Position numbers and translations under genes: made by a program
Notes under the pieces: generated by a model
Databases searched by the model: none
Seen by the model: the letters and a program-made list of their open reading frames with translations, nothing else
What the model was told of the DNA's origin: nothing
Assembly (NCBI RefSeq): GCF_000026945.1
Contig: NC_012860.1
Location: 992,001 to 1,056,000, forward strand
Direction: 5' to 3'
DNA: 64,000 bases
DNA from: Candida dubliniensis CD36
Lineage: Eukaryota > Ascomycota > Pichiomycetes > Serinales > Debaryomycetaceae
Part shown: positions 29,455 through 40,018 of the stretch, one piece after another
How positions within the stretch are numbered: the stretch's first letter is position 1
Layout of the letters: every line of letters starts with the position of its first letter

Positions 29455-32421
29455 TTAAACTTCTTCAGTTTCTCTTACTGATGTCAATCTACTTGATCCT
29501 CCAGTTGTTGCTGTTCTTCTTAGAGGTGGCAAACTTAATTCATCTTCATCTTCATCTTCGTCATCATCACTATCATCTTCAATTTGTAATGCGGTTTTAC
29601 GTCGTTGAAAATCCTTAATGTGAGCTCGATTCAATTGATCACTAATCACTTTGAAAGTACTTTTACGACGTGACAATTCTGTACTAGCAATAGTTTTCCT
29701 ACTGATGGGAACAGAAACTTCATCTATATGTGAATCTCTATCACGTGCAGAATATCCAGTAGCTGCTGATGTATCAATAGTAGATGCAGTAGCTCCAACA
29801 TTGATAGGACTGGTAGGTTGGAAATCCATTGTGTAATCTTGGAAACTAGGTTCTTGTTGTTGGGAAAACTTGGAATAATAACGTAATTCAACTAATTTCT
29901 TAATGGCTTTTTCCACTTTGTTAGACACAGCATAAGGCAATGGAGTATCTTTCGAAGCTCTAAATAAAATCACATTAGTGGCATGTTCATTTTCCATTCG
30001 GAAAAGTATCCAAATAAATCTTCGAAGTATTTCTGCTATGGCGATACAAAAACTTGTCACAGCTGATTGTTGAATCTGTCGAGTGAAAAATGCATAGAAA
30101 ATCCATTGAAATCTAAGAATCACATCAGCAATCATCGCTGCATAATAATAATTTGGATTTTTATAAAATAAATGATCTCGTAATAGAAAATTTTTTGAAT
30201 CAGATTGTAATAATGACCAGTCCATAACAATATCCCAGATTGATGAAATAATTGAATTCATAGATGCAAACACAATAAACACTGCCCTATTTTCAGTTTT
30301 TCTATCGATACGATAAATACTTAATGTGATATAATATACTGATGAAATTGTATATTTCAACAGATTTGCTAAATGTGGGAACCAATCACCAGTATCCATA
30401 TAACGACGAATACATTGTAAAAGTCTCCATATACTTGGCAAAGTACTGAAAAATCCCAATAATCTTGATTTATCTGATCCACAAATGTTTTGTGATGGCA
30501 TTTGCCCTGGTAAAGTCCCCTTCCAATGATGAGAATACAAACAAAAGAAAAACGAAATGTTTCCCATAGTATAAGTCAATGAACTCACAATATCACCTAA
30601 AAAGAAATCACGGAACTCCACGGGATAAAGTCCAGACAATAATAATCGCCAAAGAGCAACCTGTAACCATCTTCTACTATTACCATAAAGCATATTCCCT
30701 GGTAGGAAAAGAATAGTTAGCATAACGGCAAAATATATCCATGGCCAATCTCTCCCAGGAAAATCATGAGGCCAATAATTATTAAAACTAAACCATGCCA
30801 AAATAGCGAAAAATGCAAATCCAAATGATGGAAGCACCAAAAATTGTTTATAGTTTAACGTCGTGGCTATATTGAATTCAAAAATAAATCTATAATTGAT
30901 TTTAAATTTATCAAATATCGCCAAATTAACTGCAATCAAAATAAAAGTTAAATTCAAAAGGAAAAACCCAGCCCAAATTTGTAATAGATATTTACCTTCT
31001 GTCATCTCTCCATTTAAAGTTTTATCTAATCCTGTATAAAGTGCCAACACAAACAAGGGCAATCCGAATCCAAGAAATAATCCACTAACGAAAAACTCTT
31101 TATAGAATGATGGTGGCCTCATTTCTGAAGCATTGATGGCATAAGCAATAGTTTTCAACTTTTCCAATGAATGCTTTCTATCGGTGGATGTGGAATCAAA
31201 AAATACAATATACAATTCCTCCACATGGCTGATTAATTTATCTAACAAATCACTAGTTAAAAAGTAAGATGTAGTATCAATTTTGTGCATAAATGGTTGC
31301 ATAATTTCTGTTTTCAAGGCCTTGTCATATTTCTTGGTGATTTTTCTAAATGCTGTTCGATTCATCGTTTTAAATGATTTTAATAGTGATAATGCTCTAT
31401 AATGCTCTAGTAATGCTGATTTTAATTGTTTTCTTGCGTACAAATATGGTACTCCAAAATGCTGTTTATGTAAGGCATAATCACGTCGTCTAGACTTTCT
31501 TAATTGTTCTTCAGTTTGGGGTGGTGGTGGTTGTGGTGCAGTTATATTAGGTATGAAGATCGACTCTCCATCAGATTCCTCTAATGATGTCAGATCATTG
31601 GTGGTTGCGCCTTCACTTATTTCAACAATCCCATTTCTAACTCTATTCTCGGCATAATTTAAATCTGCTTTGTCTTGAATTTGCAAAGATATCTCGTCTT
31701 CAAATCGATTGGCTTGTTTACGTTTTGTACCCCATTTTTTTAGAAATCTCAATGACGGTAAACTAGGCAATTCAAATCGATTCAAATTACTGATGACGGA
31801 TTTTGTGTGGAAAGCAAAATCATTGACTTTATTGACAACATGATCGGCATTAGATTTAACTGGATGATTCTTATTATCATGGAAATTTTTCTCTTTGATA
31901 AGCTGAGTCTTTTGATCTCGAAGCTGATATAATTGATCTTGTAAAAGTAAGAATCGTTCATACACATCTTGTTCCTTTTCAATATAGAAATCATCAACCT
32001 TCATAAGTTGTTCATTCAACCATTTGGTAAAATTCTTCTTTTCCTTTATATAGTCATCTCTTTTGTTGGATGATTTCATTGAGGAAGCAAAAATAGATAA
32101 CCGTCGTCGACTATACCCCGAGTTAGAATATTGACCAGCTGATAACGGCGGTACCCCTTCGACGTCATCATCATTATTATATTCATTTATAGCACCAGTA
32201 CTAGTATACACCTGTTGAGGCTCTGTGGGGGTAATTAAAGGGGTTCTATCATCAGTAGTGTTGTTAATATCTTTCTTTTGGGTTTTCAAAGTGTCATCAA
32301 AAGCATACTCCTCTTGTAATTTTTTACATTTTTTAATCAATTTTTTCCCTTGCTTATAATCCACATATTGATCCTGCCATTCAGGGACTAAACCTTCTTT
32401 CAAAGATTCAGCAAATTTCAT
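29455..32421 (-). CDS. SYG1: SPX-EXS membrane protein Syg1 (phosphate sensing/export family)
   Basis: Plasma-membrane or endomembrane protein of the XPR1/PHO1/Syg1 family. The 988-residue chain begins with an SPX domain (MKFAESLKEGLVPEWQDQYVDYKQGKKLIKK; second half near HFGVPYLYARKQLKSALLEHYRAL and NRTAFRKITKKYDK) that binds inositol pyrophosphates. Then come about 8 membrane helices and the EXS domain (residues about 610-830; WRLLQCIRRYMDTGDWFPHLANLLKY and EILRRFIWILFRMENEH). The tail is Ser/Arg-rich and highly acidic (DDSDDDEDEDEDE). S. cerevisiae SYG1 was found as a suppressor of a G-protein alpha mutation, and animal XPR1 exports phosphate. A CACGTG (Pho4/Cbf1-type) element lies about 770 bp upstream at 33193-33198. 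Confidence 0.93.
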   Translation of the reverse strand: MKFAESLKEGLVPEWQDQYVDYKQGKKLIKKCKKLQEEYAFDDTLKTQKKDINNTTDDRTPLITPTEPQQVYTSTGAINEYNNDDDVEGVPPLSAGQYSNSGYSRRRLSIFASSMKSSNKRDDYIKEKKNFTKWLNEQLMKVDDFYIEKEQDVYERFLLLQDQLYQLRDQKTQLIKEKNFHDNKNHPVKSNADHVVNKVNDFAFHTKSVISNLNRFELPSLPSLRFLKKWGTKRKQANRFEDEISLQIQDKADLNYAENRVRNGIVEISEGATTNDLTSLEESDGESIFIPNITAPQPPPPQTEEQLRKSRRRDYALHKQHFGVPYLYARKQLKSALLEHYRALSLLKSFKTMNRTAFRKITKKYDKALKTEIMQPFMHKIDTTSYFLTSDLLDKLISHVEELYIVFFDSTSTDRKHSLEKLKTIAYAINASEMRPPSFYKEFFVSGLFLGFGLPLFVLALYTGLDKTLNGEMTEGKYLLQIWAGFFLLNLTFILIAVNLAIFDKFKINYRFIFEFNIATTLNYKQFLVLPSFGFAFFAILAWFSFNNYWPHDFPGRDWPWIYFAVMLTILFLPGNMLYGNSRRWLQVALWRLLLSGLYPVEFRDFFLGDIVSSLTYTMGNISFFFCLYSHHWKGTLPGQMPSQNICGSDKSRLLGFFSTLPSIWRLLQCIRRYMDTGDWFPHLANLLKYTISSVYYITLSIYRIDRKTENRAVFIVFASMNSIISSIWDIVMDWSLLQSDSKNFLLRDHLFYKNPNYYYAAMIADVILRFQWIFYAFFTRQIQQSAVTSFCIAIAEILRRFIWILFRMENEHATNVILFRASKDTPLPYAVSNKVEKAIKKLVELRYYSKFSQQQEPSFQDYTMDFQPTSPINVGATASTIDTSAATGYSARDRDSHIDEVSVPISRKTIASTELSRRKSTFKVISDQLNRAHIKDFQRRKTALQIEDDSDDDEDEDEDELSLPPLRRTATTGGSSRLTSVRETEEV

Positions 32422-33596
32422 ACCAATATATATAAAGTGGTGGTTGAATCTTAAGAAAGATCTAATGAAGTTTCACAGGGGGGAAAAGGAGGGAAAAGAT
32501 AGAGCTAGTGTATATGTGGAGACTAATATACTTTAATGCGTGGAATCTTTTTTTTTTTGTCTTATATATATAATATTTTTTTTTTTTTTTTTCAGCCTGC
32601 CAATGGATCCGAGGGTTATCTTCTTTGTTCTGTGTTCTTGTTTTAATTACCGCAAAGTTAAAGCCTCGATGGTGGCTATTATATTCTTTGTTTGGTTTTG
32701 CGTTTTTTTTTTTTTTTTTGGGTTGTTATTATCACCAGGTGTGATTGGTGGTGGTGTGGTGATAGTACAATTGTAACTGTTGTCAAAGCAGATGAGAATG
32801 AATAACTCTTTTGTATATATCTAAAGAAAGATGTAATTAAAAGTTTGATTTAGAGTAAAGGAGATTTTCAAGTTAAAAATCGTATTTGGGGGTTGTAAAA
32901 CCAAAAAAAAAAAAAAAACCAAATTTGTACAGAGATTTAAAAATGGTATCCCAGTTGGAGCTTTTAAGTAGTGAATTACCATTGTGTTTTTTCTTTTCCT
33001 TTCTTCCTTATCAACCAATGGGAATTAATAAAAATAATGACAAACTGGTAATCTATAGTAATAATTATTTGAATTGTTCAATACTTTACATGAAACTACA
33101 TAAACAAGACTTATGTTGATGTAGTTAGTATTTTATTTTCGATTTGCAATGTGTTGATAAAGAAAATAATCTTTATTTTTTTTCAGATCACACACGTGCC
33201 ACAGATCCATATAACTTCTCATATTCTTTTTATATAATACAATACACCAAAGTATCAAATACCATTTCATAAATAAACGCTATATATTTGTTACTATACT
33301 TCAAATATTTTGTGAATTACTTACAATATGGAAAAAATGTCTTTACCTGTAGCGGTATATAATAAGATTGTCCAAAATTGTCTATAATCTTACCTTTTTT
33401 TCAACATAACAACCAACCTCAAAGAGCGAAAGTTTGTAATACACAACATATAAAATGAGATTAATCAAATCTCAAATTCTAAACTCAAACTTAAACTTAA
33501 AAAATCAAATAAAAATAAAAATAAAAATAAAACAAAATATCTATATCATCAAAATTGGAAATATTGAATGGGGGGTTGAAAAGAAATATATCACAA
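32422..33596 (-). promoter_or_regulatory. SYG1 upstream region and ERG3 3' spacer
   Basis: About 1.2 kb. It has several long T-runs (near 32547, 32576-32592 and 32704-32719) and an A-run near 32903-32918. A CACGTG palindrome is at 33193-33198, and an AT-only block near 33500-33535 is (AAAAAT)n-like. No gene is supported. Confidence 0.4.
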
Positions 33597-34757
33597 TTAT
33601 TGGTCAATATATTCTCTGTCGTCAACTTTCCCTTCAACTTCTCCTCTGATTTCCTCCATTTGTCTAGTTTGTTCTTTCCAGATCTTCTTTTCTTCTTCTT
33701 TCTTTTGATCTTTAACAAATAATGAATCGTCTGGTCTTCTGTACGAGTTACCAAGTCTATCCCAAAGAGTGGTGAATTGACCATAATTGTAGTTGAAGTA
33801 CAAGTGATGGACAGTATGACAAGCAGTACCATTAACAACTGGGTCATTGGACCAGTAACTACCATCATGAATCATAACGGTCCAGAAGTTAACAAAGGTA
33901 AACAATAACAAGTACAACACTTTATGTAATGGGAACAATAAAGGATAAAGATGATAAGGCAAAGATTGGAAAAATCCATCGACTGGATGGAAAGCATGAG
34001 AAGCAAATGGAGTACAAACGATCCACTTGTGATGGGGTTTATGTAATGCCTTATAAACAGAAGGCCAATGTAACCATCTATGGAGGAAATAAATACCGCA
34101 ATCAGTGAAAAGAATGAATTTAGGAATTTGCCACAAGATGGCTTTATAGCCACCAGTAGATTCATTGATTTCTTCATAAAGGAATGAATACCCGTGCAAT
34201 TCCAATAAGAAAAATGGAATAGTTAATAAAACCATAACAGGAATAGCTGAAGTGGCACGTTTGATTTCCAAAGACATTTGATTTTTCAAATATCTTGGAT
34301 GGTTGAAAATCTTCTTATCGAAAACAAAAACATATGATAAATAAGCCACAATGAAATATAATAACCAACCAAATAATGTCGTGATAATGAAAAGTGATAA
34401 AACTTCTCTGAAAATGTTTGATCTTGATAAAAATGAAGTATCAATGAATTCAGTAGCTGGGAAAAACTTAGGGGCTAATCCATAAATCTCTGATTTATCT
34501 TGATAACTAGCAATTTTAGAAAGTAAATAACCTGGAATAGTTGCTGGGTTAACATTACTAATATTGAAATTATTAGAAGAAATCAAAGTAGAATTTGTAT
34601 CAAATGAATCCCAATTTTGCAATTTTGGGAAATTTATTTCAGAAAATGATTGTATAGCCGGTTTCAAATATTCATGAACAGGACCATCTTTAGGAAAAAC
34701 ATCAGCATAAACTTTATCAAAAAGATAGTAGTCACAAATTTCTAGTACGATATCCAT
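33597..34757 (-). CDS. ERG3: Sterol C-5 desaturase
   Basis: ER enzyme of ergosterol synthesis that introduces the C5-C6 double bond. Its loss gives azole resistance because toxic 14-methyl diols are not formed. The 386-residue protein has about four membrane segments. The three iron-binding histidine clusters are HRWLH (226-230), HKPHH (239-243) and HTVHH (314-318), with HAFHPVD between them. All are intact, so no resistance-type break is visible. The C-terminus is charged ([18 protein letters not shown]). Compared with the C. albicans Erg3 I remember there are several substitutions, for example in the region around residues 186-200 and after 350, suggesting a sister species. A TCGTATA (Upc2 sterol-response) core lies about 670 bp upstream. 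Confidence 0.97.
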   Translation of the reverse strand: MDIVLEICDYYLFDKVYADVFPKDGPVHEYLKPAIQSFSEINFPKLQNWDSFDTNSTLISSNNFNISNVNPATIPGYLLSKIASYQDKSEIYGLAPKFFPATEFIDTSFLSRSNIFREVLSLFIITTLFGWLLYFIVAYLSYVFVFDKKIFNHPRYLKNQMSLEIKRATSAIPVMVLLTIPFFLLELHGYSFLYEEINESTGGYKAILWQIPKFILFTDCGIYFLHRWLHWPSVYKALHKPHHKWIVCTPFASHAFHPVDGFFQSLPYHLYPLLFPLHKVLYLLLFTFVNFWTVMIHDGSYWSNDPVVNGTACHTVHHLYFNYNYGQFTTLWDRLGNSYRRPDDSLFVKDQKKEEEKKIWKEQTRQMEEIRGEVEGKVDDREYIDQ

Positions 34758-36285
34758 GGTATGAATTAACTAAACTGAAGGAAGACTATGAAAAAAAAAA
34801 AAAAAAGAAACAATGAACTTATATGCACTATGGGAAAATGAGAAAGGGAATGTCCTAAAATATCAAGATATGATAATAATGATCTAGGGTTAGCAAATGG
34901 GGACAAATGGGAAATTGTAAAGGTACCTCTTAACTAAGACGTTATGTGATGGGGGAGTCGATGACCTTAGGATTATTTGCTATAGTTTTTCTTAAAAAAA
35001 AAAACAAATATAAAGGGGGATAAAAAAGGAAAAGCAAAAAAAATATTAGCAAGGATTAAAGCCAAACCGTTGGAATATATATAAATATGAATAAGATAAA
35101 ATAGATTTTAGCAAATCAAATGAATATTTAAACGAAAGTAACACCACTCCACTATGTTTATGATTGAATGTTTTTTTTTTGTTTTCCAATTTCAAAACAA
35201 AATGGAAAACAAAAAAAAAATCTATCAAAATGAATGAAAAAAAAAAAAAAAAGCTTAACAGAGTTTGAAGGAAGTTTAATAAAGGAAGTTTGTATGTAAA
35301 TGCGTGGGACTCTCGCGTAGTTTATTCTATGAATTTGTTCTTAGATAGACAGAGACAGAGATGATGAAAATAATAATAATATTGCAAACAATTAAATTCC
35401 TGCATATCGGATTTTATTTAGATAGTATACGATGGGAACGATGTACATATAATACAAATTCTAAATCAAATGGGAACGACAGAAAAGTCTAAATTTCTTT
35501 TCTTTTTTTGTTCGTCGCCTTACGGTTTTGTTCCTTCTCGCATTAATCTTTCCCTGTCGCCCTCCCACGACTACCACACCTCATCCTATCCCATCCGATT
35601 ATCGGGTTACATTTAGTCTATGGTTATGGAGTTGGTGTTCACACGGGGCAAGTTCTTCTACTTTCCATATTCCGTGCCTTTATATCCGTTCTACAAGCTA
35701 TCCACTACTAATCCTTCCCTTTGATTATAACATAATAAACATTCATTGGTCAAGATAATGTAGATATATGAAAACCTTTTGAATCGAGATCCTGATTTCT
35801 CCCAATCAGGAAACAACCACCACCACACACCATTCTATTTTCTTTTTCCCGTTTACAAGAATGCAAAACAATCAATCGTACTATAATAGAAATCATACTA
35901 CGAAATTTGATTTCAGGTACGAGCAACCAAATCAAATAACGATAAAAAAGAATTCATTTTTCAGATCAAACTGAAAAATAACCTACCTAACCCATCTTCC
36001 AATCATCAGATGGCAATTACTAAAAGTTGATTGTGTATTACATCAGTATCGGTTTCAAATATCTTCTTCTTCTCCAAGATATTGGCTTTTTTTTTTTTTT
36101 TCATTTTTGTATGCGTCCCTTCTATTCCGATGTGTGTGTACATACTAAATTACTTACAGATGATTATGGTACGACAATTTTTTCCTTGTTTTCTCTATAT
36201 ACAATTTGATCTTGGGATTTAACTACAAAACAAAGAACACAAATTTCTAGCTATTCTTTGTCGTTTGGTGAATGCCGTGTATTTC
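34758..36285 (-). promoter_or_regulatory. ERG3 upstream region
   Basis: 1.5 kb that must contain the ERG3 promoter and the SCY1 3' end. TATACGA (reverse of the Upc2 core TCGTATA) is at 35426-35432. Beside it are two copies of ATGGGAACGA (35432-35441 and 35470-35479). A- and T-runs are at about 34790-34806, 34994-35004, 35239-35252 and 36089-36102. Short open frames here have no coding character. Confidence 0.45.
35426..35432 (-). promoter_or_regulatory. Candidate Upc2 sterol-response element
   Basis: TCGTATA on the minus strand, in ERG3 orientation, about 670 bp before the ERG3 ATG. This 7-mer is the core recognised by the zinc-cluster activator Upc2 at ergosterol genes. A 7-mer can occur by chance in 1.5 kb, so binding is inferred. 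Confidence 0.4.
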
Positions 36286-38925
36286 TTATAGTAAATCTAG
36301 TAAATCAGAGTTGTTGGCATTCCCATTGAATGCTGAGGATGATGATTTGACATTGGTATTAATTGATGACGATTTCGGAGATAACACCATATTTGTATTA
36401 AATCCAGGTGGATAATTAGTATTCTTCGTTTGTGGTTGCGATTGTGATCTGGAAACATTGAATGATTCCGCAGTTGTTGGAGTATTTGGTAATGTTTTCA
36501 TTTTATTCACTTCACCTTGCCAGTTTATAGTACCATTTCTTGATGACGATAACTCCGATACAGAAGTACTTGCTGCCAGTTGGAAATCATCAAAATCATC
36601 ATCGTCTTGTTTTTTGTCAAATGTAGAATTCAATGTGTTTAATAGCCTATTATTGGTAGTATTTGATTGGGTATTTGTAGCACCAAATGCTAATCCTTCA
36701 GTGGGTTTCTTAACTGGTCTTGGTTTTGGTCTTGGTCTTAGAGTATCCGAATTACGAACTTGGGTCGTATTTGTTGATGCGGCAGAATTTGATTTTGTGG
36801 GGATGGCAGTGCTAAGGACTGATTTTCTCTTTGGTTGCATTACTTTTCCCTTTGGAGCATTAATTTCATCAGGGACATCATGTATTGTTTGTGTTTGCAA
36901 CAATGCTTCAAAATTGTTATTAGCAACAGCTTCATTCTTTCCACCTTTATGTCCATTAGAAAATCCATTAGACGAAGTTTTCAATAAAGTAGACAATTTC
37001 TTTTCGACTAATTGCTTCTGCACAGAATTGATAATACTAATAAATTGATTAAATTCCAATTGATTACAATCATTACATCCAAACGCAAGGGAATAACTTT
37101 GAGGAATTATTGATTCAACAATTGCTTCTAAATCCAAATTAATATGTTCACTTGTAGCCAATTTGAAAAAAAAATTTAACATTTTCGTGACAATTCGTTT
37201 ATCTCTACTTTTCAAATTTTTCATAATTGGGAATAATTGTTCATTGACAATAATTTTATCAATAATTTTCTTATCCACTAATCCTTCAAATGTATCAATA
37301 GTACTTAGTTTTGTCGATAAAATAGTGGTTGTCTTGAACACTTGACACAACAATGGAACTAAAGTGTTTTTAATATATGGGAAATCAAGTTTATCAACAA
37401 ATTGAGGTATAAACCCTAAAAATTTCTCTTGTAGTTGGATTTGTAATTCAATTTGACCATTTTCTCTAGGAGATATCGTTAATACTAAATCAATAATACT
37501 TTTGAAAAATTGAACAAATTGTTTATCTTTTGATTTTGTATGAATAGTATCCAAATTGTTAATCAACGTCAAGCGAGTTCTCACAGAAGAATTGATTAAT
37601 TTAGTGAATGTTTGTGGTGCCTTTTTATCCCTTGGATTATCTTTGAAAAGAATATCAAATACTTTATCTTGGAATGTCAAACTTGACAATGTTTCAGAAA
37701 TCTTCAAAACAATAGTTAAAGACTCCGAAATCAATACATCGGTTTTAGGATCAATTACTGATTCTGTCAACACATTCAATTCATTTGTCAATAAATCGAT
37801 CAATAATGGTAACAATTTCAGAGATCTGAATGATGGAGGAAATTGTGAAATTAATGGTAAAGTATTGGGTTGTTGTTGGTCGACTTCTAATAGTCCTTTT
37901 AAAAACACCAATTTCTCATCTACTGATTTTGTGGAAAACTCGTCAATAAACCACATTGCCTTGATAATGCTGCCATTGAAAAATTCCGAATCCATAAACT
38001 GATCCAATGTAATTCTATCATGAGGATATCTTGCTAAAATTTGCGGGTATAAAGGATATAATTTGGTAGGAATATCTTTCAAAACATACTTTAATTCAGT
38101 AGGTTTATGATTATAGAATTTTTGTTCAAATTTCCGAAATTCTTGTTTATAATCAGAAATACTATTTGCATCAAAACAATTTATCAATAAATCTTGATGA
38201 TTATATAAATAATAAATTAATTGACCTAATGACCATATATCATTGGCAAAATCCAATTTTGTATGAGAATCAATAATCAATTCTGGTGCTGTGAAATTTA
38301 AATTAAAATTTGCAAATGGTACCACTGACATATTATTCAATATATAAAAGTTTTCCCTCTCTTGTGGTGAAATTTCATTCAAATTTTGCAAGAATTTAAA
38401 CCCACCTAATTTCCAATCTCCTTGGTTATTAATATAAACTGATGATGGTTGTAAATTCAAATGGATTATCGACCCATAACTATGTAAAAACTGTAATCCT
38501 TTAGAAATTTGTAAAAGCCCCTTTTGAATAGATAAATCATCTAAATCTTTCGGATTCACTGTAACCAAATTATCAATCACAGGTTCAGTAACAAATAAAA
38601 ATTTCGATTTGGTTTCTTCTAATACTTCATAAACTTGTAATAACTGTGGATGTTTCAATTTACTTAATTGACTAACTTCATATTTTATTAATTCATAACA
38701 TTCGCTAATCACTACTTTAGGGTTTTTCACACTTGAAGAAGTGCTATGCAACCTACTAACTTGAGTTTCAAATCTTGATTTGTCAAAAATGAAAACTGAA
38801 ACAATTTTCCCATTGGTCTTGTGTTTAGCAGGATAAATAGCCCATGGTTCAGAAACAAATGATGGTTGGTCCAGCACACTATATATAGATCGTATACCTG
38901 TACTAAATCCCAATCTACTCAACAT
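36286..38925 (-). CDS. SCY1: SCY1-family pseudokinase
   Basis: Golgi/endosome trafficking protein related to human SCYL and yeast Scy1. The 879-residue chain starts with a kinase-like domain (about residues 20-315; EPWAIYPAKHKTNGKIVSVFIFDKSRFE). It lacks catalytic residues: the usual HRDLKPxN reads HLNLQPSSVYIN and DFG reads GGF. It is followed by HEAT-like helical repeats (about 340-640). The low-complexity tail is rich in Ser, Asn and Lys/Pro (RPRPKPRPVKKP), with WQGEVNKMKTLPNTP near 785. The last residues, SDLLDLL, form a clathrin-box/adaptin-type acidic-leucine motif, in keeping with vesicle-coat binding. Divergent from CBC2 with about 290 bp between starts. Confidence 0.88.
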   Translation of the reverse strand: MLSRLGFSTGIRSIYSVLDQPSFVSEPWAIYPAKHKTNGKIVSVFIFDKSRFETQVSRLHSTSSSVKNPKVVISECYELIKYEVSQLSKLKHPQLLQVYEVLEETKSKFLFVTEPVIDNLVTVNPKDLDDLSIQKGLLQISKGLQFLHSYGSIIHLNLQPSSVYINNQGDWKLGGFKFLQNLNEISPQERENFYILNNMSVVPFANFNLNFTAPELIIDSHTKLDFANDIWSLGQLIYYLYNHQDLLINCFDANSISDYKQEFRKFEQKFYNHKPTELKYVLKDIPTKLYPLYPQILARYPHDRITLDQFMDSEFFNGSIIKAMWFIDEFSTKSVDEKLVFLKGLLEVDQQQPNTLPLISQFPPSFRSLKLLPLLIDLLTNELNVLTESVIDPKTDVLISESLTIVLKISETLSSLTFQDKVFDILFKDNPRDKKAPQTFTKLINSSVRTRLTLINNLDTIHTKSKDKQFVQFFKSIIDLVLTISPRENGQIELQIQLQEKFLGFIPQFVDKLDFPYIKNTLVPLLCQVFKTTTILSTKLSTIDTFEGLVDKKIIDKIIVNEQLFPIMKNLKSRDKRIVTKMLNFFFKLATSEHINLDLEAIVESIIPQSYSLAFGCNDCNQLEFNQFISIINSVQKQLVEKKLSTLLKTSSNGFSNGHKGGKNEAVANNNFEALLQTQTIHDVPDEINAPKGKVMQPKRKSVLSTAIPTKSNSAASTNTTQVRNSDTLRPRPKPRPVKKPTEGLAFGATNTQSNTTNNRLLNTLNSTFDKKQDDDDFDDFQLAASTSVSELSSSRNGTINWQGEVNKMKTLPNTPTTAESFNVSRSQSQPQTKNTNYPPGFNTNMVLSPKSSSINTNVKSSSSAFNGNANNSDLLDLL

Positions 38926-39211
38926 AGCTGATGTAAAGGGGAACGAAGGGTGGCAGTTGATAAAATTTAATTTAAGGTTGATACCTGGTTTAAGTCCCTT
39001 TCTCTCAAATAATTGAAAAAGCGAGAATGTTTTTAAAAATCCCTCTCCCTAGAAAAAAAAAAAAAAAACTTATTCAGAGAGGGAATGTGAGGTAACCAAC
39101 ATCATCATTGTTGATAGTGTTTTGCAAAGAAAAATTTCTTGACAGGTAGAAAAAATAGAAAAACGCTAAACAAAACAGCCCCATCCACTCATCAACAACT
39201 ACAAATCAACG

Positions 39212-39886
39212 ATGAATCTTATTGAAGATAACTTCAAAAACTCTGCAGAAAGGCTAGATAAACCATCAGCTTATTTAATCAGAAAGGCAAGACACAATTA
39301 TGGAGAATTGGAACGAGCAATGACGCTGAAAACAGTGTATGTTGGTAATTTATCTCATTTCACTACTGAAGAACAAATACATGAATTATTTCTGAAATGT
39401 GGTGCTATTGATAGAATCATAATGGGATTAGATAGAAATAAATTAACTCCTTGTGGGTTTTGCTTTGTGATATATCGAAGTGAACAAGGTTCTTTAAATG
39501 CTATGAAATTTTTACAATCCACCATTTTGGATTCTCAAAGTATATCCATTGATTTGGATCCAGGGTTCCGTGAGGGAAGACAATTTGGAAGAGGTAAACA
39601 TGGAGGGCAAGCATCTCAAGAAATAGCTGCTGCCGGTGGGTTTGATAATGGGCGAAGTGGTGGTGGCTACAGAGGACGCGGCAGAGGCGGGTTTAGAGGT
39701 GGAAGAGGTGGTGGGTATAGAGGACGAGGTGGTGGTTTCAGAGGTGGGTTTAGAGGTGGAAGAGGAGGAGGTGGTGGTGGTGGTGGTTTTGGCCGTGGTG
39801 AGTCTTCAGTATATATACCTTCAAAAGATCCCACATTTGATGCGCCAACTACATTTAACCCATTGGCAGATATGAGTCAGGGTTAA
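39212..39886 (+). CDS. CBC2: Nuclear cap-binding complex small subunit (CBP20)
   Basis: Binds the m7G cap of new transcripts together with the large subunit Sto1/Cbp80, aiding splicing, export and decay. The 224-residue protein has the conserved N-terminal lead ([19 protein letters not shown]). One RRM spans about residues 44-120: RNP2 is VYVGNLSHF and RNP1 is CGFCFVIY. The C-terminal cap-binding strand [21 protein letters not shown] is intact. The last 70 residues form an RGG/GGFRGG repeat tail (nucleotides about 39648-39795), longer than in many homologues and a likely methylation and RNA-binding region. An A-run near 39052-39068 lies in the shared promoter with SCY1. Confidence 0.93.
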   Translation: MNLIEDNFKNSAERLDKPSAYLIRKARHNYGELERAMTLKTVYVGNLSHFTTEEQIHELFLKCGAIDRIIMGLDRNKLTPCGFCFVIYRSEQGSLNAMKFLQSTILDSQSISIDLDPGFREGRQFGRGKHGGQASQEIAAAGGFDNGRSGGGYRGRGRGGFRGGRGGGYRGRGGGFRGGFRGGRGGGGGGGGFGRGESSVYIPSKDPTFDAPTTFNPLADMSQG

Positions 39887-40018
39887 GAGAGTCAAGGATG
39901 TATATATAGTTAACTAGTATGAAAAGAATATCACGAAAAAAATTTTGACGGAGAGTAGAATAAAACAATAAAAAGATAGAAGTATACAAATACTTATAGT
40001 TTACCCATAGTCTTTAAA

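Noticed and set aside
36458..37048. 196-residue plus-strand frame opposite SCY1
   Set aside because: Composition mirrors the low-complexity SCY1 tail on the other strand; no motif.
37556..38002. 148-residue plus-strand frame inside SCY1
   Set aside because: Shadow of the conserved HEAT-like region.
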